DNA of 64,000 bases from JAFIEN01 sp051859505 (GCA_051859505.1 JBHYFN010000005.1:57555-121554); one strand, 5' to 3'; shown: positions 50,705 through 60,249, counted from the first letter of the stretch. The notes: a model not told the origin generated them from the sequence alone. Numbers and translations are program-made.

Positions 50705-53115
50705 CCGACCAGATCCCCGACGTCCCCCTCAAGACGACCCGGCGCAGCCTGTGGGAACGGGTCTCGGTCGTCTGGCTGGTGCCGGTCGCGGCGCTGGCCA
50801 TCGCGCTGGGCGTGGCGCTTCAGGCCTGGTCGGACCGGGGGCCGCTGATCGAGGTGTCTTTCGCCAATGCGGCCGGGGTCAAGGCCAATGAAACCACCCT
50901 GCGGTTCCGCGATGTGACCGTGGGTCTGGTCGAACAGGTGCGCTTCGGCGACAACCTCGAGAGGGTGATCGTCTCGATCCGCATCGACAAGGCCGTCGCG
51001 CCCTATGTCGACGAGGATGCGCAATTCTGGGTGGTCAGCCCCGAGGTGACGACGCAAGGCATCAGCGGGCTTGATACGGTGCTGTCGGGCGTCTTCATCC
51101 AGGGCCTCTGGGACAGCAGTCCCGGCGAGGCGCGCAGCAGTTTCGAGGGGCTTTCGACCGCGCCCCTCTTGCCCTCGGGGCAGGAGGGGCTGCGGATCGT
51201 CCTGCGCTCGGCCGCGGGCGGGCTCTCGGGGAATTCTCCGATCCTTTACAAGGGGGTAGAGGTCGGCCGGATCGGCCCGGCCGAGGTGCAGCCGGGCGGC
51301 GTGGCGGTGCTGGCCGAGGCGGTGATCTTTGCCCCCCATGACCAGCTTGTGACCGAGGCCACGCGCTTTTGGGACAGTTCGGGTTTCTCGGTCTCGATCG
51401 GGGCCACGGGGGCGGCGGTGAATTTCGACAGCCTCGCCTCGCTGATCGCGGGCGGCGTGACCTTCGACAGTTTCATCAGCGGCGGTGCCGAGGTCTCTGA
51501 CGGGCATGTCTTCGAGGTCTTTTCCGACAGCGCCACGGCACGCTCGGCCGTGTTCAGCCGTCCCGACGGCCCGGTGCTGTCGGTCATTTCCGTCTTTGAA
51601 GGCAGCGTCACCGGCCTGACCGAGGGGGCCGCGGTCGAGCTGGACGGGATCCGGATCGGCGAGGTGCGCAGCATCAACGGCCTGCTGGACCGTGACCTGT
51701 TCGGTGACAACCGCGTCCGGCTGCAGGTGGTGATGGATCTGCGGCCCGCCCAGCTTGGGCTGGACGGCGAGGACGGCCCGGAACAGGCGCTGGCCTTTCT
51801 GGTGGAAGAGGTGCCCCTGGGGCTGCGCGCGCAGCTGGTGACGGGCAACCTTCTGACCGGCGCGCTCAAGATCCAGCTCGTGCAGGACGAGACGGCGCCC
51901 GAAGCGCGGGTCAACCTCAACTATCAGCCCTATCCGCTGATCCCGACGACGACGAGCGTGATCTCGGACGTGGCGGCCAATGCGCAGGATACGCTGGCGC
52001 GGATCAATGCCCTGCCGGTCGAAGAGCTGTTCGCCCAGGCGATCAGCCTTCTGGACAATGTGAACATCCTGCTGGCCTCGGACGGGATCCGCGGCACGCC
52101 GGACGAGATTCAGGGGCTTCTGGCCGAGCTGCGCGGCGTGATCGCCTCGGACGGGGTGCAGGATCTGCCGGCGCAGCTGGCCGAGGTCATGGCCGCGGCG
52201 GTCGCGATCAGCGGGGATGTCGGGCTGCTGCTGACCGATCTGGGCGAACAGGAGGCGGTGGCGCGGGTTCTGGCCGCGGTCGACGGGCTCGAGGCGCTGG
52301 TGGCCGAGGGGCGCGTCACGCTCGAGGCGCTGCCTGCGCTGATCGCGCGGGCCGATGCGCTGCTGGCCTCGGACGAGGTGGCCGCGCTGCCGGCGGAACT
52401 GGCCGGCGCGCTGGCCGATCTGCGCGCGGTTCTGGCCGATGTGCAGCGGATCACCGGGCAGACGGCCGAGGCCGAATTGCCCGCCCAGGTCGCGGCACTG
52501 GTGGCGGAAACCGCGCAGACGCTCGAGGCCTTCGGCGGCCTTCTGGCCACGATCGAAGAGGCGGGGGCGGTCGCGCAGCTTGTCTCGGCGATCGACGCTT
52601 TCGAGACGACGGCGCTGAGCGCCGAGGTGGCCATCACCGGCCTGCCGCAGGTGATCGAGGATCTGGGCGCGCTGGCCGCCAGCGCCGCCGCCCTGCCGCT
52701 GGAGGATCTTGTCACCCAGGCGACCGAGCTTCTGGCCAGCGCCGATGCGCTGTTGTCCTCGGACGGTATCGCCGACCTGCCGGCCGACATATCGGCCGCG
52801 CTGGCCGAGGCGACGCAGATCCTGACCGACCTGCGCGAGGCCGGCGTGATCGAGCAGGTCAACGCCACGCTGGACGCCGCCGGGCGTGCGGTGGATCAGG
52901 TCGCGGCGACAGCCGAACGGCTGCCCGGCCTGATCACGCGGGCCGAAAGCGTGCTGACCCAGGCCACCGCGACGCTGGCCGGCTTCGACGAAAGCGCAAG
53001 CCTTGTGCGCGAGGCGCAATCGGCGATCCGCGAAGTGACGCGCGCCGCTGCCGCCGTGGCGCAACTGGCCCGCACCATCGAACGCAATCCCAATGCCCTG
53101 ATCTTCGGAAGGTGA
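50701..53115 (+). CDS. pqiB: PqiB-type MCE protein with long C-terminal helical repeat region
   Basis: An 804-residue MCE-family protein that should form a periplasm-spanning lipid channel with PqiA and PqiC. One N-terminal transmembrane segment (VVWLVPVAALAIALGVALQA) is followed by three MCE domains (about 45-140, 160-270 and 285-400) with VEVGRIGPAEVQPGGVAV-type cores. From about 420 to the end lies a long Ala/Leu-rich helical stretch. It repeats LLASDGIRGTPDEIQGLLAE, then LLASDEVAALPAELAGALAD, then LLSSDGIADLPADISAALAE. E. coli PqiB is about 550 residues, so the C-terminal helix is unusually long here. Confidence 0.88.
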   Translation: MTDQIPDVPLKTTRRSLWERVSVVWLVPVAALAIALGVALQAWSDRGPLIEVSFANAAGVKANETTLRFRDVTVGLVEQVRFGDNLERVIVSIRIDKAVAPYVDEDAQFWVVSPEVTTQGISGLDTVLSGVFIQGLWDSSPGEARSSFEGLSTAPLLPSGQEGLRIVLRSAAGGLSGNSPILYKGVEVGRIGPAEVQPGGVAVLAEAVIFAPHDQLVTEATRFWDSSGFSVSIGATGAAVNFDSLASLIAGGVTFDSFISGGAEVSDGHVFEVFSDSATARSAVFSRPDGPVLSVISVFEGSVTGLTEGAAVELDGIRIGEVRSINGLLDRDLFGDNRVRLQVVMDLRPAQLGLDGEDGPEQALAFLVEEVPLGLRAQLVTGNLLTGALKIQLVQDETAPEARVNLNYQPYPLIPTTTSVISDVAANAQDTLARINALPVEELFAQAISLLDNVNILLASDGIRGTPDEIQGLLAELRGVIASDGVQDLPAQLAEVMAAAVAISGDVGLLLTDLGEQEAVARVLAAVDGLEALVAEGRVTLEALPALIARADALLASDEVAALPAELAGALADLRAVLADVQRITGQTAEAELPAQVAALVAETAQTLEAFGGLLATIEEAGAVAQLVSAIDAFETTALSAEVAITGLPQVIEDLGALAASAAALPLEDLVTQATELLASADALLSSDGIADLPADISAALAEATQILTDLREAGVIEQVNATLDAAGRAVDQVAATAERLPGLITRAESVLTQATATLAGFDESASLVREAQSAIREVTRAAAAVAQLARTIERNPNALIFGR

Positions 53116-53116
53116 C

Positions 53117-53680
53117 ATGAGACAGACGCTGCCCGCCGTCCTTGCCCTCGCTTTGCTGGCCGCCTGCGGCCCCGCGCCCGCGCGCGTCGCCGTGCCGCCG
53201 GCCCCGATCGAGGAAAGGGTCGCCATCGCCTATCGCTCGGTCGAGGTGCTGACCGTGTCGCTGCCCGCCTATGCGATGGCCGACGAGGTCTTCGTCACCG
53301 CAGCCGACGGCACGCTGGAACGGCTGGGCGGTGTCCTTTGGGCCGATGACCCCGCCCGCGCGATGACGCTGGACCTGACCCGCGCCCTGGGCACGATCAC
53401 CGGCGCCCGGATCGCGGCCGAGCCCTGGCCGTTCGATGCCCGCCCCGTGGCGCGGCTGGATGTGCGGGTCTCCGAGATGGTGGCCGTGCCGGGGCAGGGT
53501 TTCCGGCTGACGGGGCAGTATTGCGTGGGCGCTTTCGACGGGTGGGACCGCGCGGTGGCGCGGCCGTTCGCCAGCGCGGTGCGTTTGGCGGAAGGGGCGG
53601 GGATCGGCGCGATCTCGGCCGCCCGCGCCGCGGCCACGGCAGAGCTTGCCCTGCAGATCGCGCGCGAGGGGCTGCGCTAG
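53117..53680 (+). CDS. pqiC: PqiC-type lipoprotein
   Basis: A 187-residue outer-membrane lipoprotein with signal peptide MRQTLPAVLALALLAAC (lipobox LAAC, Cys17). It belongs to the YmbA/PqiC family (ABC-type transport auxiliary lipoprotein, DUF330). Typical blocks are YRSVEVLTVSLPAYAMADEV, GVLWADDPARAMTLDLTRAL and RLDVRVSEMVAVPGQGF. It closes the pqiA-pqiA-pqiB-pqiC operon, one nt after pqiB. Confidence 0.88.
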   Translation: MRQTLPAVLALALLAACGPAPARVAVPPAPIEERVAIAYRSVEVLTVSLPAYAMADEVFVTAADGTLERLGGVLWADDPARAMTLDLTRALGTITGARIAAEPWPFDARPVARLDVRVSEMVAVPGQGFRLTGQYCVGAFDGWDRAVARPFASAVRLAEGAGIGAISAARAAATAELALQIAREGLR

Positions 53681-53710
53681 GGGCCGCCCGCGGCTGGGCC
53701 GTCCTCGGGG

Positions 53711-54472
53711 TCAGTCGGCGACAAAGGCACCGCGTTCCGTCATCTGCGCGCTGCCAAACATATGGGGAATGACGACCGAACCGACCGCCTCTTCTCCGTC
53801 GGGGCCGGTGAACAGGCCCTGATAGCTGCCGTCGCCAACCCTGGTGATGAAAGGCGTGCCAAGCGCTCTGCCCCCCGACGTTTCGCCCGAGAAGGCCCCA
53901 TTGCCGATCATGCCCGGCCGCAATTCCGTGTCTTCCAGATTGACGATGCCGTTGACTGCCCTGCGCTCGGTGATCAGGCCAGAGATCGTGTTGTCCGCGA
54001 AATTGGCGTCAAGCGTGACATCCCCCCGCAGAACGGGGCCATAGACAGTGTTTACTGTGGTGGTGAGGATCGCCGCATATTCGCCCGAATAGCTGGCCGA
54101 CCCGCCTGTCGGCAGCTGCGTGTCGCCAAGGCGCGTGTGATAGGTGCCTTCCAGACCCTTTTCCCGCCACGACATGATCCATACAGCACCTTCGCCCGAT
54201 TGGGTCGTCGCCACGACGCCGGTTGCCTGATTGGTCGCGAAATAGCCCCGAAACCGCGCGAGTTGCGCCACGTCGGGCGCTCTTTCCAATGTGACGTCGT
54301 CTGTGCCGTCAGAGATGGTCAACGTGTCGTCATCATAGGTCACCGAGACGGGCGGGCCATTGCCGACGAAGAGCCCCGCAGGCCCGTAGGTCGGATCACC
54401 GGCACCCGAACCGCCCGCACAGCCCGCAAGGGCAAGGGCAGACAAGCCAGCCGTCATCGAAAGGCATTTCAT
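53711..54472 (-). CDS. TbpB-like (transferrin-binding protein-like) lipoprotein
   Basis: A 253-residue lipoprotein with lipobox LAGC (MKCLSMTAGLSALALAGC, Cys18). The mature domain has a beta-rich barrel-like half. It includes SYSGEYAAILTTTVNTVYGP and VTLDANFADNTISGLITERR, and near the C-terminus GNGAFSGETSGGRALGTPF and YQGLFTGPDGEEAVGSVVIP. The last block resembles the barrel domain of transferrin-binding-protein-B-like (Slam-dependent) surface lipoproteins. A transferrin ligand is not implied. The start at 54472 follows GGGGGAAC. Confidence 0.6.
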   Translation of the reverse strand: MKCLSMTAGLSALALAGCAGGSGAGDPTYGPAGLFVGNGPPVSVTYDDDTLTISDGTDDVTLERAPDVAQLARFRGYFATNQATGVVATTQSGEGAVWIMSWREKGLEGTYHTRLGDTQLPTGGSASYSGEYAAILTTTVNTVYGPVLRGDVTLDANFADNTISGLITERRAVNGIVNLEDTELRPGMIGNGAFSGETSGGRALGTPFITRVGDGSYQGLFTGPDGEEAVGSVVIPHMFGSAQMTERGAFVAD

Positions 54473-54700
54473 GATAGTTCCCCCAAAAGAATGGGGAGGT
54501 TCTAGCATCAAAGGCGCAAAATAGCGAATCAGGCGGGGAAGGGGATTGGCGCCGGGGGGCCAAACGCCTCTGCGCCCTCCCGAAGGTATCGCTTCAGGAC
54601 GGCAGAGACTGCCCCGTCCCTCCGCGCCCAGATCCCGCCCGCGCCGGGCAATTCCGGGGCCGCCCGCGCCCAGACTGCGCCGCGCGGGCCCGCCTTTCCG

Positions 54701-56455
54701 TCACTCCGCGGCGTCGGGCAGGCTGTCCGGCCGCGCCTCGGGCGGGGTCGTCGCCAGTTTCTGCCAGGCGTCATATTGCGACAGGAACAGCTCGCCCGTC
54801 AGTTCCTCCAGGAAATGCGTGCGGCCAAGGCGATCCGTGACCGGCCCCTTGACCTCGGACAGGTGGAGCCGGATGCCCATGTCCTTGAGGCGGTGGTTGA
54901 TCGCCTCGAGGCTTTCCAGCGCGCTCATGTCGATCTCGTTCACGGCCGAGCACATCAGCACCACGTTGCGGACCGGACAATCCGCCGCCACCCGGTTCTG
55001 GATGTAATCCTCGAGGAAGCGGGCATTGGCGAAATAGAGGCTCTCGTCGATCCGCAGCGTCAGGAGGGTCGGGTCGGTCTCCACCTTGTGGCGGTGGATG
55101 TTGCGGAAATGCTGGGTGCCGGGGACCAGCCCCACCTCGGCCACATGCGGGCGCGAGGTGTTCCAGAGGTGCAGCAGGATCGACAGGACCACCCCGGCGA
55201 CAACCCCTGCCTCGACCCCCAGCCCCAGCGTCAGCAGGATCGTCACCGCGACGGCGGCGAAATCGGCGCGCTTGTAGCTCCAGGCGCGCTTGAGGATGCC
55301 GAGGTCCACGAGCGAGAGGACGGCCACGATGATCGTGGCGGCCAGCGTCGCCTTGGGCAGGAAATAGATCAGGGGCGTGAAGGCCAGCGCCGCGATGGCA
55401 AGGCCCACGGCGGTGAAGGCGCCGGCGGCGGGGGTGGCCGCGCCTGCGTCGAAATTCACGATCGAGCGGGCAAAGCCCCCGGTGACGGGAAAGCCCCCGG
55501 TCAGGCCCGCGCCCAGATTGGCCGCGCCCAGCCCGATCAGCTCTTGATCCGGGACGATGCGCTGGCGCTTGCGCGCCGCCAGCGTCTGCGCGACCGAGAC
55601 GGATTCGACGAAACCGATGACCGAGATCAGGAGGGCCGGAACCAGAAGCGCCCGGATCAGGTCAAGCTCGAACGAGGGCAGGGTGAGGGGCGGCAGCGCC
55701 TGCGGCACGGTGCCCACGACCGCCACCCCCTGATCCATCAGGCCCCAATGCCATGTCGCGGCCGTGGTGGCAGCCACGGCGAAGACCGGGCCCGCCTTGG
55801 TCAGCACATCGGCCAACCGCTCCGGCACGCGGATGCGGATCAGCGTGCGCTTCATCGCCTTGCGCACCCAGTAAAGGAAGGCGACCGATCCCGCGCCGAT
55901 CGCCAGCGTCATCAGGTTCGCTCCCGAGATGCCCTCGGCCAGCGACCAAAGGATCGCGACCAGGGTATGGCCCTCGGTCCGCACGCCCAGGATATGGCCC
56001 AGCTGGCTGGCGGCGATCAGGATGCCGCTGGCGGTGATGAAACCCGCGATCACCGGATGGGACAGGAAATTGGCCAGAAAGCCCAGCCGGAACACCCCCA
56101 TCAGGATCAGGATCACGCCTGACAGGAAGGCCAGCGTGATCGCCGCGACGATATAGCCGGCCGTGCCCGCCTCGGCGATCTGGCCGATGGCCGCCGCCGT
56201 CATCAACGAAACAACCGCTACGGGCCCCACCGCCAGCGCGCGGCTGGTGCCGAAGATCGCATAGAGCATGATCGGCAGGATCGAGGCGTAAAGCCCCATC
56301 TCGGGCGGCAGGCCGGCCAGAAGCGCATAGGCCAGCGACTGCGGGATCAGCATGATCGTGACGATGACCGCGGCAATCAGGTCGCTGGACAGGTCGGTCC
56401 GGGAATAGCTGCGCCCCCAGTCGAGGATCGGCAGGTAGCGGGCAAGCGGGCGCAT
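54701..56455 (-). CDS. SulP-family anion transporter with STAS domain
   Basis: A 584-residue SLC26/SulP-type transporter. The transmembrane core has the family signature near residues 25-55 (IVTIMLIPQSLAYALLAGLP, then PEMGLYASILPIMLYAIFG) and 10-12 helices in total. The C-terminal STAS domain covers about 440-560 (ILTLRIDESLYFANARFLED-like stretch, NVVLMCSAVNEIDMSALESL). Substrate may be sulfate, sulfite or bicarbonate. It lies 95 nt downstream of a persulfide dioxygenase-like gene, which favours a sulfur anion. Confidence 0.9.
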   Translation of the reverse strand: MRPLARYLPILDWGRSYSRTDLSSDLIAAVIVTIMLIPQSLAYALLAGLPPEMGLYASILPIMLYAIFGTSRALAVGPVAVVSLMTAAAIGQIAEAGTAGYIVAAITLAFLSGVILILMGVFRLGFLANFLSHPVIAGFITASGILIAASQLGHILGVRTEGHTLVAILWSLAEGISGANLMTLAIGAGSVAFLYWVRKAMKRTLIRIRVPERLADVLTKAGPVFAVAATTAATWHWGLMDQGVAVVGTVPQALPPLTLPSFELDLIRALLVPALLISVIGFVESVSVAQTLAARKRQRIVPDQELIGLGAANLGAGLTGGFPVTGGFARSIVNFDAGAATPAAGAFTAVGLAIAALAFTPLIYFLPKATLAATIIVAVLSLVDLGILKRAWSYKRADFAAVAVTILLTLGLGVEAGVVAGVVLSILLHLWNTSRPHVAEVGLVPGTQHFRNIHRHKVETDPTLLTLRIDESLYFANARFLEDYIQNRVAADCPVRNVVLMCSAVNEIDMSALESLEAINHRLKDMGIRLHLSEVKGPVTDRLGRTHFLEELTGELFLSQYDAWQKLATTPPEARPDSLPDAAE

Positions 56456-56550
56456 GGCGGACTTTCGGAAAATGGGTAGAACCGGGCGGTTGCGGCCCGG
56501 CAGGGGTTCGGCCGGGCAGGGCGCCCGGCCGCATCATCGTCGCGATGGGT

Positions 56551-57435
56551 TCAGAGAGTGTTGACCGGCACCTTCAGCATCGGCTTGCCGCTGGGATCGG
56601 TCGGAATCTCGCCCGCGCGCATGTTCACCTGAAGCGAGGGGATGATCAGCTTGGGCATGTCAAGCTGGGCATCGCGCTCGGTGCGGAACTTGACGAACTG
56701 TTCCTTGGTCGCGCCCTTGCCGACGTGGATATTGTGCTCTTTCTGCTCGGCCACGGTGGTTTCCCATTCGATATCGCGGTCGTTGGGGCCGTAGTCATGG
56801 CACATGAAAAGGCGCATCTCGTCGGGCAGGGCCAGCACCTTCTGGATCGAATCGTACAGCACGCCCGCATCGCCGCCCGGGAAATCGGCCCGGGCCGAGC
56901 CGCCGTCGGGCATGAACAGCGTATCGCCCACGAAGGCCGCATTGCCGATCACATGGGTCATGCAGGCCGGCGTATGGCCGGGGGTGTGGATGGCAAAGCC
57001 CTTGAGATTGCCGATCTGGTAGGTGTCGCCGTCCTTGAACAGCCGGTCGAACTGCGAGCCGTCGCGCTGGAATTCGGTGCCTTCGTTGAAGACCTTGCCG
57101 AAAGTGTCCTGCACGATGGTGATGTTCTCGCCGATGCCGATCTTGCCGCCCAGCTTCTCCTGGATGTAGGGCGCGGCCGAGAGGTGGTCGGCATGGACAT
57201 GGGTCTCGATCTGCCATTCCAGCGTCCAGCCCTTTTCGCGGATATAGGCGATCAGCTCGTCGGCATGGCCATAGGTGATGCGGCCGGCGGCATAGTCGAT
57301 ATCCATCACCGAATCGACGATCGCACAGGAGGTCGAGGCGGGGTCGCGCACGATATAGCTGATCGTGTTGGTGGCGGGATCGAAAAAGCCCTTCACCTCG
57401 GGCGTCTGGCTCATGTCAACGGGGTAGTCGGTCAT
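56551..57435 (-). CDS. metallo-beta-lactamase-fold persulfide dioxygenase-like protein
   Basis: Predicted 294-residue hydrolase of the ETHE1/Blh branch of the metallo-beta-lactamase fold, which oxidises glutathione persulfide to sulfite. The metal site is H79-x-H81-x-D83-H84 (ETHVHADHLSAAPY), with further ligands in IHTPGHTPACMTHV and GDTLFMPDGGSARADFPGGD, then MCHDYGP. The start at 57435 follows GGAGAGAGAG; an earlier ATG at 57462 is possible. It is first gene of an operon with SulP, as in BigR-controlled sulfur operons, and a palindrome lies upstream. Confidence 0.88.
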   Translation of the reverse strand: MTDYPVDMSQTPEVKGFFDPATNTISYIVRDPASTSCAIVDSVMDIDYAAGRITYGHADELIAYIREKGWTLEWQIETHVHADHLSAAPYIQEKLGGKIGIGENITIVQDTFGKVFNEGTEFQRDGSQFDRLFKDGDTYQIGNLKGFAIHTPGHTPACMTHVIGNAAFVGDTLFMPDGGSARADFPGGDAGVLYDSIQKVLALPDEMRLFMCHDYGPNDRDIEWETTVAEQKEHNIHVGKGATKEQFVKFRTERDAQLDMPKLIIPSLQVNMRAGEIPTDPSGKPMLKVPVNTL

Positions 57436-57495
57436 CTCTCTCTCCAGTGCTGTGTCGGTCATCGGGGCCCAAGGGATGCGGACCCGCTGCATGAC

Positions 57496-57521
57496 AATAC
57501 ATTAGGAAACCAAAATGTATT
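57496..57521 (-). promoter_or_regulatory. palindromic operator candidate, AATACATT-N10-AATGTATT
   Basis: Perfect 8-bp arms in an AT-rich island 60-86 nt upstream of the persulfide dioxygenase start. ArsR-family persulfide sensors (BigR, SqrR) bind AT-rich palindromes upstream of such operons. The match to that class of site is inferred, and the regulator is not in the window. Confidence 0.5.
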
Positions 57522-57590
57522 TTGCAACCCCTTTCGGCGCCCGCCGCGCGATGGACCGAGCTGCCGCCCCGAGGGGGGCGCCCAACCCGT

Positions 57591-57633
57591 TCTGACGCAA
57601 TCGTAACGCATTCGTGACGCAATCGTGACGTGG
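57591..57633. repeat. 11-bp minisatellite
   Basis: Four units of TCGTGACGCAA (variants TCTGACGCAA, TCGTAACGCAT, TCGTGACGTGG). Confidence 0.75.
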
Positions 57634-57738
57634 TGCGAGCCTGCGGCTGGGCATGTTGTCGCCGTCCTTCCAGAAGGTGTTTTGACGCTGCCCCTGCCAA
57701 TGCCTATATGGGGGCAGCAATCCGGAGAACCTTCGTAC

Positions 57739-60249
57739 GTGCTGCGCGCCATCCTGTCCTTTTTCGGGACCATCTTCACGATGGTCACAATGGCCTTTGC
57801 CATGGGCGCGCTTGCCGTGGGGGCGATCTTCTTTGTCTATGGCAAGGGGCTGCCCAGCTTTGACGAACTGGCGAGCTATACCCCCAAGACGATCAGCCGG
57901 ATCTATTCGACCGAAGGCCGCATCATCGACGAATTCGCCACCGAGCGGCGGCTTTTCGTGCCGGCCGAGGATATTCCCGATCTGGTGAAGGCGGCCTTCA
58001 TCTCGGCCGAGGACCAGAATTTCTATGACCATCCCGGCTATGACGTGCAGGGCATGGCCTCGGCCGCGCTGGATGCGGTCACCTCGGGGGGCAGCACGGT
58101 GCGGGGCGCCTCGACCATCACGCAGCAGGTGGTCAAGAATTTCCTGCTGTCCTCGGACCAGACGGCCGAGCGCAAGATCCAGGAGATCATCCTGGCCGTG
58201 CGGATCGAGCAGGTTCTCGGCAAGGATCAGATCCTCGAGCTTTACCTGAACGAGATCTTCCTCGGGCAGAATTCCTATGGCGTGGCCGCGGCCGCGCAGA
58301 CCTATTTCAACAAGCCGCTGACCGAGCTTACCCCGGGCGAGGCGGCCTATCTGGCCTCGCTGCCCAAGGCGCCGTCGAACCGCCATCCGGTGCGCGACCG
58401 CGATCAGGCGATCTTCTGGCGCAACAACACCCTGCGGCTGATGCATCAGAACGGCTATATCGACCGCGCCACGATGGAGGCCGAACAGGCCGCCCCCCTT
58501 CTGACCGTGCAGGGCGGCGATATCCCCGCCTTCCGCTCGACCCTGCCGCCGCGCGACTATTTCACCGACGAGATCCGCCGCCAGCTGTCGCGCGATTTCG
58601 GCGAGGAGGAGTTCTTCGAAGGCGGCCTTGCGATCCGCGCGACGATGGATCCCGACATGCAGATCGTGGCGGCCCATGCCCTGCAACGCGCGCTCGAGCG
58701 GATGGACCGCGGCCTTGGGCGCTGGCGCGGCACCGGCGAGACGATCCCGATCACGGCGCTTGCCACCGAGGAAAGCTGGCGCGAGGCGCTGGCCCGGGTG
58801 CAGGTGCCGCGCGACATCACGCTGGAAAGCCAATGGCATCCGGCGGTCGTGCTCGAGGTGGCCGACAGCCAGCTGCGGCTGGGCATCGAGGGGGTGATCG
58901 AGACCGAGGCCGAGCCCTTTGTCGTGCCGCGCAACGATATCGAGTGGCTGCGCGGCAATTTCATCGACAATTTCGAGGTCGGAGACGTGGTCCATGTGCG
59001 CCGAATGACCGCCGACAGCGACGGCAGCTTCATCCGCTGGACCCTGCGTCAGGTGCCCGAGGTGCAGGGCGCCTTCATGGCGATGGACGTGAACACCGGC
59101 CGGGTGATCGCGATTCAGGGCGGCTTCTCCTACCAGCATTCGGTCTTCAACCGCGCCACCCAGGCGATGCGCCAGCCGGGATCCTCGTTCAAACCCTTCG
59201 TCTTTGCCGCCGCCCTCGACAGCGGCTACAGCCCCGCCACGATCGTCGTGGACGCCCCGATCGAGATCAACACGCCGCAAGGCGTCTGGCGGCCGACCAA
59301 TGCCTCGAACCAGTTCTACGGCCCCACGCCGCTGCGCACCGGGATCGAGCAGTCGCGCAACCTGATGACCATCCGCCTCGCGCAGGAAATCGGCATCGGC
59401 ACGGTGGCCGAATATGCCGAACGTTTCGGCGTCTATGACCGGATGAACCCGGTTCTGGCCGCCTCGCTTGGCTCGGACGAAACCACGCTGTTCCGGATGG
59501 TGGCCGCCTATGCGATGTTCGCCAATGGCGGCGAACGGGTCGAGCCGACGCTTGTGGACCGGGTGCAGGACCGCTACGGCAACACGCTTTACCGCCACGA
59601 CCAGCGCGATTGCGTGGACTGCGCCTCCCTCGCGCTGCCCGCCGGGCAGGCCCCCCGGATCGAGACCAACCGCCAGCGGATCATGAATGCGGTGACGGCC
59701 TATCAGCTGACCTCGATGATGGAAGGCGTGATCCAGCGCGGCACCGCGCGCGGCATCAACCTGCCCGTGCCCATCGCCGGCAAGACCGGCACCACCAACG
59801 AGGCCAAGGACGTCTGGTTCGTCGGCTATTCCTCGAATATCGTGGCGGGCTGCTACATCGGCTATGACATTCCCCGCTCGATGGGCGGGGCCTCGGGCGG
59901 CGGCGTCTGCGCGCCGGTGTTCCAGGAATTCATGGCCGCCGCGACCCGCCGTTACGGCGGCGGCGCCTTCCGCGTGCCCGAGGGCTGCCGCTTCATCAAG
60001 ATCGACCGTTTCTCGGGCGCCCGCCTGCCCGACGAGGCCAGCGGTGACAACGTGGTTTCCGAATGCTTCCGCGACGGCGAAGAGCCGATCTTCGGCATCA
60101 CCTTCGACGGTGGCTTTGCCATGGCCGCCGATCTGCCGCTGGTCGATGAAGTGCGCGCCACCCGGCAGGTCACCACCTCGAGCGGGGGCACGGCGGTGGT
60201 CGGCCCGAATGCAAGCTTCGGGACGATCTCTTCGGGCGGGCTGTACTGA
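57739..60249 (+). CDS. penicillin-binding protein 1A (class A PBP)
   Basis: Bifunctional peptidoglycan synthase, glycosyltransferase plus transpeptidase. I chose GTG 57739 (836 residues) because a GGAGA lies 10 nt upstream and the membrane anchor follows directly; an earlier ATG at 57625 adds an unconserved segment. The transmembrane segment spans about 10-34. The glycosyltransferase domain has the catalytic Glu91 in SAEDQNFYDHPG. The transpeptidase has S482-x-x-K485 (GSSFKPF), S539-R-N and K682-T-G (AGKTGTTNEAKD). The domain between them is an OB-like insertion typical of PBP1A. All active-site motifs are intact. Confidence 0.94.
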   Translation: MLRAILSFFGTIFTMVTMAFAMGALAVGAIFFVYGKGLPSFDELASYTPKTISRIYSTEGRIIDEFATERRLFVPAEDIPDLVKAAFISAEDQNFYDHPGYDVQGMASAALDAVTSGGSTVRGASTITQQVVKNFLLSSDQTAERKIQEIILAVRIEQVLGKDQILELYLNEIFLGQNSYGVAAAAQTYFNKPLTELTPGEAAYLASLPKAPSNRHPVRDRDQAIFWRNNTLRLMHQNGYIDRATMEAEQAAPLLTVQGGDIPAFRSTLPPRDYFTDEIRRQLSRDFGEEEFFEGGLAIRATMDPDMQIVAAHALQRALERMDRGLGRWRGTGETIPITALATEESWREALARVQVPRDITLESQWHPAVVLEVADSQLRLGIEGVIETEAEPFVVPRNDIEWLRGNFIDNFEVGDVVHVRRMTADSDGSFIRWTLRQVPEVQGAFMAMDVNTGRVIAIQGGFSYQHSVFNRATQAMRQPGSSFKPFVFAAALDSGYSPATIVVDAPIEINTPQGVWRPTNASNQFYGPTPLRTGIEQSRNLMTIRLAQEIGIGTVAEYAERFGVYDRMNPVLAASLGSDETTLFRMVAAYAMFANGGERVEPTLVDRVQDRYGNTLYRHDQRDCVDCASLALPAGQAPRIETNRQRIMNAVTAYQLTSMMEGVIQRGTARGINLPVPIAGKTGTTNEAKDVWFVGYSSNIVAGCYIGYDIPRSMGGASGGGVCAPVFQEFMAAATRRYGGGAFRVPEGCRFIKIDRFSGARLPDEASGDNVVSECFRDGEEPIFGITFDGGFAMAADLPLVDEVRATRQVTTSSGGTAVVGPNASFGTISSGGLY

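Larger units (their letters stand above)
57436..57738. other. 303-bp divergent intergenic region with operator and minisatellite
   Basis: This region separates the persulfide dioxygenase-SulP operon from PBP1A. It contains a palindromic operator candidate (57496-57521), a 11-bp minisatellite (57591-57633) and the PBP1A ribosome-binding site. There is no regulator gene in it, and none adjacent on either side. Confidence 0.7.

Noticed and set aside
50344..53226. Long minus-strand frame opposite pqiB
   Set aside because: Arg/Gln/His-rich shadow of the Ala/Leu-rich pqiB repeats; no start signal or motif.
57436..57738. Regulator gene hidden between the persulfide operon and PBP1A
   Set aside because: No frame in this gap has a ribosome-binding site or a helix-turn-helix pattern; it contains only the operator and repeats.
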